A DNA stretch of 64,000 bases from Welwitschia mirabilis (GCA_051453625.1 JBOZIK010000001.1:19123681-19187680), one strand, 5' to 3'. Counted from the first letter of the stretch, positions 1-11,205 are shown. Notes: generated by a model not told the origin, from the letters alone. Numbers and translations are program-made.

Positions 1-329
1 TAGGTTATTTCTACCATGAAATATCTGAGGAAGCAATAGACAAGTGTCTTGACAAGTTTGAGAAGAAGCCTATGTGCCAAGAGTTGTCTGTTGCTTCAGC
101 AGATATTAGATAACTCTATGATATGGTGCACCTATTATAAGATCTAGATCTTTCTTACTTTCTTGATATCTCAAGACCTACTTATCCTTTTCTCACCAGG
201 ATGTTTTAGAGCAATGCTTCTTTTGATTCTAATACTACTACCCTAGAAACCCTGGTTTTGGGGAAGAAGATGAGTGTTACTACAAACTACATTTATAGCA
301 TTACAAAACTCCCAAGAGGAGATTATAAT

Positions 330-790
330 GAGTTTTAACATCTTCATAACTTCATGGAAGAGAAGGTAGAAGTAATAAGAGATCTTCTTAGTAAGTTTCA
401 TAGGTAAAAAACCACCCTTCCTACTTCTTTCCTTACCCTAAAGTACTATTTCTTGCATTTAGTTTTTACCTATAATTTCTTGCCTTTGACAAGTCATTAT
501 GATGAGACCTCTAACTACAGGGTCTATTTGATGTATTTGGTAGGAACTAGACACTCTATTGATTCTCCTATCATAATGTTAGAAACTATGATCTCCCAGT
601 TGGAATATTATAGGGCTAGGGCTCTTTCCTATTCAGTGTTAAATGCTAGCATCTGTCACCTATATATAGTCTACTTGTATCTAAAGCTAGAAACCCTTAA
701 TCCTATGTTATCCATTGAGTGTATGACATTATCTCACATGCATATATTTGTAGGTTTAAAGAAATCCTTTAAATCTCTTTCTCCTAAGTG
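330..790 (+). pseudogene. Degenerate plant transposon protein (Athila-associated type)
   Basis: A plus-strand reading frame, open from about 453 to 791 and continuing upstream past stops, has the pattern of the plant-specific putative transposon protein domain (Pfam family usually called Transposase_32) found with Athila-type Ty3 elements. Seen: an aromatic-rich start (VFTYNFLPLTSHYDE), then a short stretch ending in a helix-like block, IDSPIIMLETMISQ, followed by a Leu/Ser-rich YSVLNASICHLY. In the family the corresponding positions read as a central I-x-x-P-x-x-I segment and a later LPY-x-x-L motif. No catalytic residues are known for this domain, so assignment rests on pattern memory only. 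The sequence downstream (about 880-1000) becomes Glu/Lys-rich. Family assignment is moderately uncertain; non-functionality is clear because the frame is broken on both sides. Confidence 0.35.
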
Positions 791-1659
791 AGCCTTAGCA
801 GAAGAGAGTCTCTCATACCTGAGGAGGATAGACTCTCATACTAGGCATATGAAATAAGATCTGATTGCGGCTAGATATGAGATTGTTGATACTTATGAGA
901 AACTCAGAAGCTCTACACAAAAGGCAATTGAAGAATAAGAGGAAGAAGAAGAATAAGATTCTAAAATAAATAAGAGGAGGAATCTGAAGAATCTAACTAA
1001 TCTTCTCTTTCGATGTTGTGTTTTTTTTATTATTTATGCTTATTTTTCTTCTCTTCTTTGTCATTGATATCAAAGGGAAAGAAATAGTTAGTTGTTATTT
1101 AGCTTTTATCACATGATATTAATCTTTTCAGTGTTTTCAGTAGTACTTTTTAAGTTTTATCAGATATAATTTCTCTTAATGAGCACTCTAAAGAAAGACC
1201 TAGAATAAGAATTGGTCCATGAGAATTATTGATAAGCCTCAGTTTAGGATTTACATTAGTAAGAGATATTACCAGAATGAAGAATCTAGTAGTGAATAGG
1301 ATTGATAGATGGTTTGGAAAGGAAGCTATGTTGGAAAGCTTTTAGTTAAGGATGATTGAATTACTTTCCTTCATTTTATTGATAGTTGTAGTCATCTTGT
1401 TTGTCTTGTATAAGGCTCTTGATCTTTGGGAAAAGAAATAAGAAAAGATGTAGAAGTTACACAAACTAGTCAAACAAGCAGAACTGTGGTATGATATAGA
1501 ATCACAAGAAATCTATTTTCCTGATCGAAAAAGGTCAAATCTATATAAGGTAGATGATATAAAGAACATATGATGCAACATATCAAGCAATATAAGGTTC
1601 ATATGGATGTGTTAGGAGAAGGATTAAGACCTATTTTTCTTCCATTCTTCTCTAAAGAT

Positions 1660-1951
1660 GATGTAAGACATTAGAAAGAGAAAAAAATATCATTCATTGC
1701 ACTTAGGAGAAATAAATATCATAGTACACCCAAAGTTTAACTATGATATTGGTGCGGAATACATGGTAGCATTGTTATATGTTCATCATTATGAATGGAA
1801 TAGAGCTTGGATAGGTCAATTTAAGGGATGCTTAGATAAAGACATTGTTTGCTACATACAACCAAACTTTCAGCTATCCTTATCAGATCCACACATAGCA
1901 AATGCTCTGGTTTCCTGTGTAGAAATCAAAGGAATACAGATGTTACCTTAA
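1660..1951 (+). pseudogene. Caulimovirid movement protein core (relic)
   Basis: The frame 1697-1951 plus a few codons upstream encodes a block that starts HLGEINIIVHPKF, continues with a G-A-E turn, a basic/aromatic linker (WNRAWIG), a Gly-containing turn, then an aromatic-Pro stretch ending LSLSDPHI. The pattern hydrophobic beta strand, Gly-Asp/Glu turn, P-x-F-x-x-S-L-x-D-P is the conserved core of the 30K movement-protein superfamily as it occurs in pararetroviruses. Movement proteins enlarge plasmodesmata for virion passage. Only about 85-95 residues remain open here against roughly 300 in a complete protein, and upstream frames carry stops, so this is a fragment. It lies 5' of coat protein and protease relics in the same orientation, supporting the assignment. 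Confidence 0.55.
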
Positions 1952-2313
1952 TTTGTATACTGCTCAATTAGTTTACGATGCATTTTTTTATCTAACTTCC
2001 TCAATGTTTCTTAACTATAGATTACTGCAGGAAGTAAGCTATCTAGTAAAAAGTAGAAACATTTTGGAGAAGGATTACATATCTCATCTGAAGAATTTCA
2101 AACTTCACATCTAATTATTGAAAAGATGCTAAATGGTAAATCTCAAGAGTTTGTTAAGAAATATTATGAGCAGTGCAATGGAAGCATTGAATTCTCAAAA
2201 ACTCCAAAAAGACATGCAAAAGAGTTAGAGAAATTAGACTCCAAACAATTAATCCCTCAAGCATCATAATCCAGCCAGAAACAAAAACTATCTTTGTTGG
2301 TAAAATCAACTTC

Positions 2314-3680
2314 ATGGAAGATGACTTTATGGAAAAAATTAGAGGATCAATCGAATCCTACAGAGAATACCACACCTTTGACGATTCAGATAGTGAAGAC
2401 ATAGTAACTACTGATGACAAGCAAGATCCTACAAAGCTATCATGGAAAAATATACAGCTAAATGAATGGTTGCCAAAACAAAAATTCTACTATTCTCGCA
2501 ATAGCAAAGCTATAACAATAGCATATTATACTCATCTTCTTCAGCATTTAGTCAAGGATAAACAACCACAAAGAGATGAGATATGATAACTTAATTACTT
2601 AATTAGTTGGTCTGATAAAGCTTCAAGAAAATTAGATGTTACGCACTCTACTCTCAATAATCTTGAAGAACAAGGAAAAGAAACATACAGTACTAGGTCA
2701 GAACAGTCAAAAGAAAAAAGGACTCAATATACAATTACTAAGATAAGAAATTGGGAGATTGGAGAAGGAAGCAATTTTCCTACATAGATCAAAGGAGGAA
2801 TGAGTATATTTACAAAGCCATCAGAAATTCAAGAAATATGGAGGTAAAACACAGAAAGAGGAGAAAGATCAAAATTGAAGCAAAATATGTGTAAACAGAT
2901 GATGTGTAAAAACTGGTATGATGATACAGCTGATACCGAAGAAAGCTCTGAAATACATATAATAAGAGGTAGAAGGCAAAGAACACCACGTAGACATCAA
3001 CCAAGGGCAAGAACCGAAAGACATCCATTTTATAGAGTGTCTGATGCTCAGCAAGAAGGTATTCAAGAAAGAAGCCTTTCAAGTATTCCTGTATTGAACA
3101 TGAATAATATTGAGATAGATGAATTAGTTCAAGTTGTCTTATCTTAGGCTAATGAAATATACTTCTTTGTCAATGTAAATAATTCAACTAAAAGAAAAAC
3201 TATAGAAGTTTCTTATCTAAGATTCTCAAGAACACTCAAATATTAGTGGTTTAATGTCGATGCAGCTCAAAAAAAATTTGCACTTGATCAAGGTATTACT
3301 CATATTACTAGAACCAGTCTTGTAGAATTTGTTGATGCTCAATCTTAAAGATTGAAGCAGTTAAAAATACAAGAAATTTTAAAAAGAAAACTGCTTTCAC
3401 TCGATTGTTTTGAAGAATATTCATGAGATTATATACATGACGTATCTAATCATGCACTCAATTATGATGTTATGTTTAAACATGCTTATCTTGCAAGTTT
3501 ACCACATGGATTAATAGGTATACTTAGCAAGCAGATGGAAAATGAGCAATTAAACATGCAAACTATTGCATTTGTAGTGCTAGTCAATTTAACTAGATGA
3601 GGCATCATGGATTCTGATCTACAAAGAGGTATATAGAAAGGTACCAAAGATATTCTGATCTCTTTAATATAAACATACAA
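2314..3680 (+). pseudogene. Caulimovirid coat-protein region (relic)
   Basis: A run of short plus-strand frames (2314-2586, 2875-3147, then stop-broken to about 3680) gives an acidic segment with DDSDSED, a strongly basic Arg-rich segment (RGRRQRTPRRHQPRARTER) and a mostly hydrophobic and polar stretch with FALDQGITHITRTS and LPHGLIGILSKQM. An acidic N-terminal part, basic stretch, capsid core and a following zinc knuckle is the layout of pararetroviral coat proteins. At least four stop codons interrupt the capsid core. The identification depends largely on position between movement protein and protease; the capsid core itself is too diverged to be certain by eye. Confidence 0.4.
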
Positions 3681-3803
3681 GGAGGTTAATGCATTCTAAT
3701 ACCATCGAGCTCTCCAAGATACAAAGGCCGATACAAGCCAATTAAGAGACGTTGTACATACAAACCATACAAGTTTGCAAAACGAAGAAATACAAAATCT
3801 TAA

Positions 3804-3870
3804 TGTACTCCAATATTCTGGACTTATCACAAAAAAGGACATTATACCAATCCGTGTCCTAAATGTGCTC
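3804..3870 (+). pseudogene. Degenerate coat-protein zinc knuckle
   Basis: The reading frame beginning at 3804 gives CTPIFWTYHKKGHYTNPC, followed by PKC. The spacing from the aromatic Trp to GHY and the terminal Cys matches the C-W-x-C-x3-G-H-Y-x3-C knuckle typical of caulimovirid coat proteins, but both Cys of the leading C-x2-C pair are replaced (Phe and Tyr), so it could not bind zinc. An acidic tail (EIDFDEISDFS, then a Ser-rich tract) follows, ending near 4124. Confidence 0.5.
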
Positions 3871-4235
3871 CACAAGCAATTCGAAGTTTCAATATGCTCG
3901 ATGAATTTGATATTATTTCTTCTCAATTTGAGTTAGATCAGGCCATTCTAGAAGGTGCTGAACTGATTGAAATCGACTTTGATGAGATCAGTGACTTTTC
4001 TAATGAATCTCCATGCTCTAGTTCATCAGAATCACTCCAAGGTCATCATTTTTTATCTACAACTCAAACTTCTTCCCCACCACCAAGGAAAGAGACAATA
4101 ATGTATCAATCGTTTAAGTTGTAGACTCAAAAGACCCAAAAGCCTGAAGAAGAAGCAAAATCAAAGACTGTCATCAGAAATGAGGATCAAGATGATAAAT
4201 AAGTTGAAGAAATTTCTAGAATAATACTTACAGGT

Positions 4236-4526
4236 AAAAAGCTCAAGTTAGTGGTTATACCTGTAAAAGTTGAAAATAAACGTTGCAATGCTCTAGTAGA
4301 TACAGGTGCAACATTCAATTTTGCAAAGAAAGTTATTACTACAAGATGGATGAAATTACCTGATCCATACTCTATTAAGACAATGAATGGAACAAGATTA
4401 ATTGAATGGGTAGCTAAGGATGTAAAGATTTGGATTGCAGGAAAAAAGATGAAGATAAACTTCCTGGATATAGAAGGATCAAGCCATACAGTAGGAACAG
4501 GTATGTATCTTATTAAAGAAATATAA
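4236..4526 (+). pseudogene. Caulimovirid retropepsin-like protease (relic)
   Basis: The open frame 4251-4526 begins with a VIPVKVENKRCNALVDTGAT segment: a beta strand followed by the aspartic protease active-site triad D-T-G, then a second part with KTMNGTRLIEW and LDIEGSSHTVGTGMYL. This is the retropepsin fold arrangement (flap region, then hydrophobic strand-Gly turn). In pararetroviruses the protease heads the polymerase polyprotein, as here: coat protein upstream, RT downstream. About 91 residues are open, close to the size of a retropepsin monomer, making this the best preserved part of the viral relic. A stop at 4524-4526 separates it from the RT remnant, so it is not part of a working polyprotein. 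Confidence 0.6.
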
Positions 4527-4689
4527 CCTGTTACTATCTATCATAATAAGAACTAGTTCTATTACCAAGATAAACCAGTGACAGTACTACGACAAGAAAA
4601 GAAGAAGATTGATAAGGTAGTTAATGCAGTTTAATATGAAAAGGTATTAAAGAAAATATCAAGAGTTGTTGCATTGAACATCACTTAGA

Positions 4690-4915
4690 AAAGTGGGATC
4701 AACATGGTATGCTAGCAGAAATTCCTTTAATCGATAATATTCCAGTTAAAAGCCCATTGATTAGACTTCCAAAGAAGATGAAGATGAATTAGAAAAGCAA
4801 GTTGAAGAATCTGTGGATAAATGATTAATTAGAATATCCACTTTAGTGTACTCTTTTGGAGTTTTTATTATCAGAAATTATTCAAAAATCAAAAGAGAAA
4901 AGGCAAGATTAACAT
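4690..4915 (+). pseudogene. Caulimovirid reverse transcriptase, N-terminal remnant
   Basis: After the protease the sequence, read with two frame changes and a stop, gives a Leu/Ile-Pro-rich linker (AEIPLIDNIP), an acidic helix (EDEDELEKQVEES) and then STLVYSFGVFIIRN followed by Lys/Arg-rich KIKREKARL. The S-P-Y-S-S-P-A-F-like strand followed by a basic segment just before the first RT catalytic block is typical of pararetroviral RT. Homology ends near 4915; the catalytic YxDD region, RNase H and intergenic region are absent from the window, so the copy is truncated at this point. Confidence 0.5.
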
Positions 4916-5132
4916 GCTCAATTTTTTTCTTCCATTTGACCCTTTCATCAGTAGCCTTTACATCTGCAAGATAAATAAGCACTCTTTCTATCTCTTGATT
5001 AGCCTGATTAAGCTTTTCTTGATTAGTGAGTAGCAAGGATTGTTCAGAAATCTTTTCATATGCTTCTTGTATTTTATTAGAGTCAGAAAATAATTCATTA
5101 CATACCTTAAAATCTTGAGATTTTGCATCCAA
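4878..5132 (-). CDS. Unrecognised minus-strand frame, coiled-coil-like
   Basis: An 84-codon minus-strand frame starting MDAKSQDFKVCNELFSDSNK has a heptad-like charged helix (EQSLLLTNQEKLNQANQEIE) and no internal stop. Its 3' part overlaps the end of the viral RT remnant (4878-4915), so its C-terminal residues are antisense viral sequence and cannot be original. A sequence resembling a splice donor (AAG then GTATGT on the minus strand, about 5105) lies inside the frame, so it may be a broken exon rather than a one-exon gene. I do not recognise the family. It ends almost exactly where the following duplicated block (5125 onward) begins. Probably a gene fragment or chance frame. Confidence 0.15.
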   Translation of the reverse strand: MDAKSQDFKVCNELFSDSNKIQEAYEKISEQSLLLTNQEKLNQANQEIERVLIYLADVKATDERVKWKKKIEHVNLAFSLLIFE

Positions 5133-6983
5133 ATTTTTTACTATGAACTATAAACCCATACTTATCTATTCTCATTCACTTATTCTTAAAAACCATAAAA
5201 CTTGTCTTTAAGTGGGAGAGTATTATAATGTGAAACCAAAAATTTATATGCTTTTTTTCTTTTAATGGTATATTTTATCATTGACTCCTTTTAATATTTT
5301 GAAATGTAGTTATGTATAAATCACATTTAGGCGTGAAATAAAGTTAGAACAAAGAGGACTTGTTTAGACATCCTTAGAAGATTCTATAGGTTAACTAGCT
5401 TCTAAAGGTTTCTTCCCTAAAACTATCTTGAGGTTAGAAATATTTATAAGATATTCTTAGTTAATGCCTTTATCAATGATGACTTATGTATTTCAGTTTT
5501 AATAATCAATTAGTGTTGCATTGCATGTGGATATAAGGTTAAAAGAGTACTCAAGCTATGTTAAATTGTTCTTTATGGCATGTGTTTGCTACTACTTTAT
5601 TGATTTAATGTATTTTTGATTTCATTACAATCTTAACTCCAACAACCATATCTAATTGTATTTTGCCACAACTCCAAAGAGAAATATTATACTAACAGTT
5701 CCTTTGACAAATTTTTCATAAACCATTCACTAAAGACTTATGGATGGTTTTTTAAAGTCTAATCCAAGGAGAGAACAATCCATGTCAGTATACATATGAA
5801 GAGCATATATAGTTTACTATGATAAATATTAACACACTCAATGAAATATTCTAAAAGGATGAAATGTAAGTCAAGGAAGAAACTATGCTAATTTAAAAAG
5901 TTGAGCTTCAACCCCAATAGTGAAAAGAATTTTCTTATTTATTATTATCTTCTAGACATTTATTATGAGTTGATAAGGCCTTTTTCCCCCTCTAATTTGT
6001 ATTGGTAGTTTTACTAAACATGTTATAAAATTTAATAGTTGTATATTAAACTGAATTGTGTAGTAGGATTTGTCATTCCATTAAGCCTGTAACCTATTTG
6101 AGAAGTGTTTAATCTGGGACATTGTGACTTTGTCTTCAAATTTCATGTAACCTAGGATGACTACTGTATAAACTTAAATAGTTGTAAATTTTGGTATCCT
6201 TTTTTTATGTTTCATTTCTATGTAATTCTGTTACTTGATTCTAATACCTTCAATGTAAACTTCAAACTACAAACTGAATTCTTCTTCTATTTGCTATCCT
6301 CGATTTATGGCTTATGGTGATTTTTAGTTTATTTTAAAATCATATTTGAAGTGATTTTCATTTTTCAAACTGTGATTTTTGTCTTGTAAATTTCATTAAG
6401 TATTATTTAAGGAGAATGTTTTTAAATGTTCAATTGCATTGAAAATTTGGAACATAGGGAAAATCTTCATTGTGCCTAACAAAAGTTATTTACACTGTTC
6501 TCATTTTTCATTATGTATCTTAATTTTTAATCATTTCTTTTCATTGTCAGACCTATGGATGAGAACTCCAAGAAGCTTATGAATGTTGTTTGAAATATAA
6601 AAGAACTTGAAAGAAGGCTGAAATCACCCAGGTACCAAGATTGTTGTTTCTCTAATAGGTAATTCTATTTGCATTTTTCTAGTACATGATTACTTTTTTC
6701 CTTTTTTGTAGGCTTGGGATCTTTATTATCATGTCTTCAAACACATTAACAAGCAACTACCTAGTCTAACTGCACTAGAATTACATGTAATGAATTTGAA
6801 TTAATCAAAGCTAGTAATGTTGGAAATTAGGATTGCGTTTATGTACTATAACTTGGTTTCAGATTTAGTGTGTTTAACCTAATTTAGTAACTACTCATAA
6901 CATGGAGCTAGTAGTATTAGGCACTTATCAGACAGGTTATTTTTATTAGGCAAATTACTAATGGTGTAACTGTTGCTATGCTA
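5125..6983 (+). repeat. Tandem duplication, copy A (thiolase pseudogene flank)
   Basis: This block aligns along its whole length with 7084-8985 at roughly 88-90 % by eye (for example both contain ACTATGAACTATAAACCCAT near the start and matching stretches to the end), with many small indels. Copy A runs into the N gap at 6984, just where copy B enters a thiolase exon. The divergence shows an old duplication rather than two alleles placed side by side. No open frame of note exists in it; it looks like intron and flank of the acetyl-CoA acetyltransferase pseudogene. Confidence 0.8.
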
Positions 6984-7083
6984 NNNNNNNNNNNNNNNNN
7001 NNNNNNNNNNNNNNNNNNNNNNNNNNNNNNNNNNNNNNNNNNNNNNNNNNNNNNNNNNNNNNNNNNNNNNNNNNNNNNNNNNN

Positions 7084-8985
7084 CATTCAAATTTTTTACT
7101 ATGAACTATAAACCCATACTTATCTATTCTCATTTACTTATTCTTAAAAACCACAAAACTTATCTTTAAGCAGGAGAGTATTACAATGTGAAACCAAAAA
7201 TTTTATGCTTTTTCCTTTTAATGGTATATTTTATCATTGAATCCTTTTAATATTGTGAAAAGTAGTTATGTTATAAATCATCTTTAGATGTGAAAATAAA
7301 GTTAGAACAAAGGGAACTTGTCTAGACATCCTTAAAAGGTTCTATAGATCAACTAACTTCTAAAGGTTTCTTTCCTAGAACTATCTTGAGGTTATGAAGA
7401 TTTATAAGATATTCTTGCTTAATGCCTTTATCAAAGATGACTTATGTATTTTAATTTTAATAATCAACAAGTGTTGCATTGTACATGGATATAAGATTAA
7501 AAAAGTATCCAAGCTATGTTAAATTGTTTTTTATGGCATGTGTTTGCTAATCCTTTGTTGATTTAACGTATTATTGATTTCATTGCAATATCAACTTCAA
7601 CAGTCATATCTAATTGTGTTTTGCTGTAACTCCAAAGAGAAATATTGTGCCAACAGTTCCTTTGACAAATTTTCAATAAGCCATCCACTAAAGACTTATG
7701 GCTGGTTTTTTAAAGTCCAATCCAAGGAGAGATCAATCCATGTTATGCTACATCTGAAGAGCATATAGAGTTCATTGTGATAAATATTGACACACTCAAT
7801 GAAGTATTCTAAGAGGATGAAATGCAAGTTAAGGAAGAAACTATGCTGATTTAAAAATTTAAGCTTCAACCCTAATAGTGAAAGGGTTTTACTTATTCAT
7901 TATCATCTTCTAGACATTTATTATGAGTTAACAAGACCTTTTCCTCCCTCTAATTTGTCTTGGCAATTTTACTAAATATGTTATGAACTTTAGTAGTTAT
8001 GTATTAAACTGAACTGTGTAGTAGGATTTGTCATTCCATTGAGCATACAATCTATTTAATAAGTGTTTAAAATTGAGAATATAACCTATTTGAGAAGTGT
8101 TTGATCTTGGACATTGTGACTTTTTTTTCAAATTTCATGTAACTTAGGTTGACTACTGTATAAACTTAAATAGTTATGAATTTTAGTATTCTTTTTTTTT
8201 TGGTGTTTCATTTCTATGCAATTTCGTTACTTGATTCTAATACCCTTAATTTAAAATTCAAACTACAAACTGAATTCTTCTTCTATTTGCTATTCTTAAT
8301 CTATGTATTATGGTGATGTTCAGTTTATTTTAAAATGGTCATATTTGAAGCGATTTTCGTTTTCCAAACTGTGATTTTTGTTTTGTAAATTTTATTAAGT
8401 ATTATTGGAGGAGAATATTTTCAAATGTTCAATTGCATTAAAAATTTAGAACATAGAAAAAATCTTGATCTTTCTTGACAAAAGTTATTTATACTATTCT
8501 CATTTTTCATTATGTATCTTAATTTTTGATCATCTCTTTTCATTGTTAAGCCTATGGACAAGAACTCCAAGAAGCTCATGAATGTTGTTTGAAGTACAAA
8601 ATAACTTGAAAGGAGGCTAAAATCACTCAGGCACCAAGATTTTTGTTTCTCCAGTAGGTAATTTTATTTGCATTTTTCTGGTACATGATTGTTCTTTTCC
8701 TTTGTTGTAGGCTTGAGATCTTTCTTATCATGTCTTTAGGCACATAAACAAGAAACTACCCAGCCTGACTACACTAGAATTGCATGTAATGAATTTGAAT
8801 TAATTAAAGATACTAATGTTGTGAATTAGGATTGCATTTGTACATGTATAACTTGTTTTCAACTTTAGTGTATTCCACTAGATTTAGTAACTACTTATAA
8901 CATGGAGCTAGCAGTACAAGGCACTTATTAGATAGGTTAGTTTTATCAAGTAGGTTAGTGATGATGTAGCTGCTATTGTGCTGGT
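7084..8985 (+). repeat. Tandem duplication, copy B
   Basis: Second copy of the block at 5125-6983, in direct orientation, with its left end hidden by the 100-N gap. At its right end it passes without a break into the first recognisable thiolase exon (8954-9058). A possible earlier exon lies near 8550-8650, where both copies share a short coding-like stretch followed by an AGGTAATT donor-like site, but I could not assign it with confidence. Confidence 0.8.
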
Positions 8986-9261
8986 TAGTGGAAAGAAAGT
9001 TATGGAGCTGGGATTAAAAGGATTAGCCAAGATTATTGAATACTCTGATGCCACAAAGGTGAATTTTAATTCATTAGTGTTACATATGAAAGATTATCTA
9101 ATAAACTCAATTAAGAATTAATGTTAACATATGTTATATTTTTGACTTAGGCTCTTGAATTATTCACTACTACACTTGCACTTACCATACTAAAAGATGT
9201 CTCTAAATCTGGATTGGAATCTTCACAAATAGATTATTATGAGATAAATGAAGCCTTTTTT
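8954..9261 (+). pseudogene. Acetyl-CoA acetyltransferase (thiolase) pseudogene, two exons
   Basis: Two exons of cytosolic acetoacetyl-CoA thiolase, the enzyme that condenses two acetyl-CoA at the start of the mevalonate pathway, are visible. Exon 1 (8954-9058) reads VSDDVAAIVLVSGKKVMELG and continues LKGLAKIIEYSDATK, ending at a GT donor (9059). After a 92-bp intron ending in ACTTAG, exon 2 (9151-9261) reads ALELFTTTLALTILKDVSKS and on to SSQIDYYEINEAFF, ending before GTAAGT (9262). These match the family's SDGAAALVLVSG, TTAPALAIPKA and DYYEINEAFA segments; NEAF is an active-site motif. Substitutions (P to L in the IPK segment, GA to DV) and the stop immediately upstream of exon 1 indicate a pseudogene. 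The exons for the catalytic Cys regions and the C-terminal GHP loop were not found in the window. The exon assignment is firm; activity is very unlikely. Confidence 0.8.
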
Positions 9262-10985
9262 GTAAGTCCCTCCACATATTCATTGAATACTTACTTTGAA
9301 AAGCAAGTGTGTGCATAAAGTGGAGTCCTTCTTTGTAATTTTCTTTTATTATGTGTATGTCTAATTGATTGACGCCTTGCAATGGAATAAATATTTCATT
9401 AATAGTTCACTAGCTTATATGTTTAATTAATTTTCTTAAATAGAATAAATGTTGTAGTGAGAATCTTAATGTTTTCCTTGATATCCTTTTCTAGTAAAAG
9501 CCTTCACCCAATTAAAACTATTCAGTTGTTTCGACATTGGATAGCAATCAAGTCATGACATAATGATTAAACTTAAAGACTAAACATAGTCCCAATTCAA
9601 TTCATTTATTTAATGATAAAAAAGTTTTCCTTTTTTTGATTTTCTTATTTATCTCCATATAGATATATTACCAATAACCACAACTCTTACTAAAACAATC
9701 TATATTTAATTAATCTTTAATTACATAATTATAATTTTTCTAGCAAGAAAATTTTATAACATTGCTGTTATTATATTTTATTATTTTACTTGATTAATGT
9801 TAATAAAACTAAAGCATATAATCAAGTAGTTGAATAAGTATTACTTTGATCATATTTATATCATACTTCTACCACAAAAGAGACTTAGATCATGATACAT
9901 AAAATCAAATGATCCTGTACTTGAGATTTCTTTCCACAGTGGTCTAACTTCTTGTAAAACACTAGGCATGATATGATTTATGATTGATCATACTACAACA
10001 TCCTGCTATCCAAAACAGTGACAGCTTTTTAATGCTAGGACTAACTGACCTTGTCATTGTGACACTTAAATTGTATATCTAATAATAAGCTAGAAAGTAT
10101 TGATTCATTTGTTTGATGAATTTAAAATCTGTTTATCAACTCTTTATCCTAAGGAATGTCCTTCTAATGTGAGCCCAGAAAAATAGGTAACTAGCAATAT
10201 ATTCCTTTAATGGAGTATCCCATGGTGTCCTCTATGATTGATGCAACCTAGTTTTATTGGCAACAATCCCTTTAATTATTCTTTGTGCACTAATATAATA
10301 CATCATATAAAAACACATAGAAGATCAAACAATGTATCCCACTTTGCATAAAGAATACATTAAGTATAGACTCTACATCCTTCCATTGCTCAACGGCAAA
10401 CAGAACAAGCTAATGCATTCAAATTTGCCTCTATGATACTCAACAGAACACTAACATCCTCTTTAAATTCACAAGAAGAAGAGGCATTGATTTCAAACAT
10501 TAATGATTAAGATGTATCACCATCAAAGACCTGCAGATCTTAGATGTTATAATCATGTCTTAATTATATTTATCTTAAGTAAGCCTCTTTGTTTATAATC
10601 ATGTCAAGTTTTACNNNNNNNNNNGGCAATTTGGGGCTTCACTTTTTTGGATTCCTATGGGTATGTCTTAGACTATTTTAACCCTTTCTCATTTTGGGGA
10701 CTATATGTAGAATCCTAATTATCTAAAAAATTCTTAACTATATTTATCTTGAGTAAGCCTCTTTGTTTATAATCATGTTAAGTTTTACTTTAGTAAATTG
10801 GCATGCTTCAAATGATTGCATAAGATCTTCCTATGGGCATGCTCATAGAATTTCTTTCAAAAACGTGTCTTCTATGAAGTACCTGATAAATTACATTAGT
10901 AGTACTAATATTTTATTCTAAGTTTATTTATCTTAAGACCTAGTGCTGCTTAAAATCCTAGCTTATTTTATAAATTTTTTCCACA
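9262..10985. other. AT-rich intergenic DNA, no gene seen
   Basis: No coding pattern or transposon end could be recognised. A 56-bp direct repeat (10559-10614 and 10731-10789, containing AAGCCTCTTTGTTTATAATC) brackets the 10-N gap at 10615-10624. Later thiolase exons would be expected here if the pseudogene were complete, but none was found. Confidence 0.5.
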
Positions 10986-10988
10986 GGT

Positions 10989-11205
10989 GATGCCTTTTGA
11001 GGTGTTTATTTCATAAAATACCCCAAAAGGTGGGCTTTTAAGCCTTTTTGAGGAGGCTTTTTTTTCAAAAAATGCTTTAAAAGGCATTTTTAGGCTTTTT
11101 TTTAAGAAACGCTTTAAAAGCCTTTTGAGGCTTTTTTTTCCAGAAATGCCTTAAAAGGCCTTTTAGAGGCATTTTTACTAAAATACCTTGGAAATTTCTT
11201 AAAAG
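10989..11205. repeat. Palindrome-rich degenerate tandem repeat (AAAAGGC/GCCTTTT)
   Basis: About five imperfect units of 36-52 bp are arranged head to tail, each with GCCTTTT(T)GAGGC, a T-run, then AAATGCTTTAAAAGG or similar. AAAAGGC and GCCTTTT alternate, so each unit boundary can form a short hairpin. Unit lengths differ and the copies are diverged, so this is an old local expansion and not a recent satellite. Confidence 0.6.

Larger units (their letters stand above)
1440..4915 (+). mobile_element. Endogenous caulimovirid (plant pararetrovirus) relic, 3'-truncated
   Basis: Read in order on the plus strand are a 30K-superfamily movement-protein core (about 1660-1951), an acidic then basic coat-protein region (about 2314-3640), a CCHC-type knuckle relic (3804-3870), a retropepsin-like protease with DTG (4251-4526) and the first part of a reverse transcriptase (about 4690-4914). 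This gene order is that of Caulimoviridae and not of Ty3 or Ty1 elements, which lack a movement protein. Numerous in-frame stops and frameshifts break it, so it is an old integrated copy that cannot be expressed. Homology stops abruptly near 4915, inside the RT N-terminal region. No LTRs flank it, as expected for such integrations. The genus cannot be assigned by eye; a gymnosperm-associated lineage would fit the suspected host. Confidence 0.65.

Noticed and set aside
2810-3082. Minus-strand frames across the viral relic
   Set aside because: Shadows of the Arg-rich coat-protein segment; hydrophobic composition reflects the complementary strand.
5125-8985. Two alleles assembled side by side
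   Set aside because: About 10 % divergence with many indels is too high for allelic copies.
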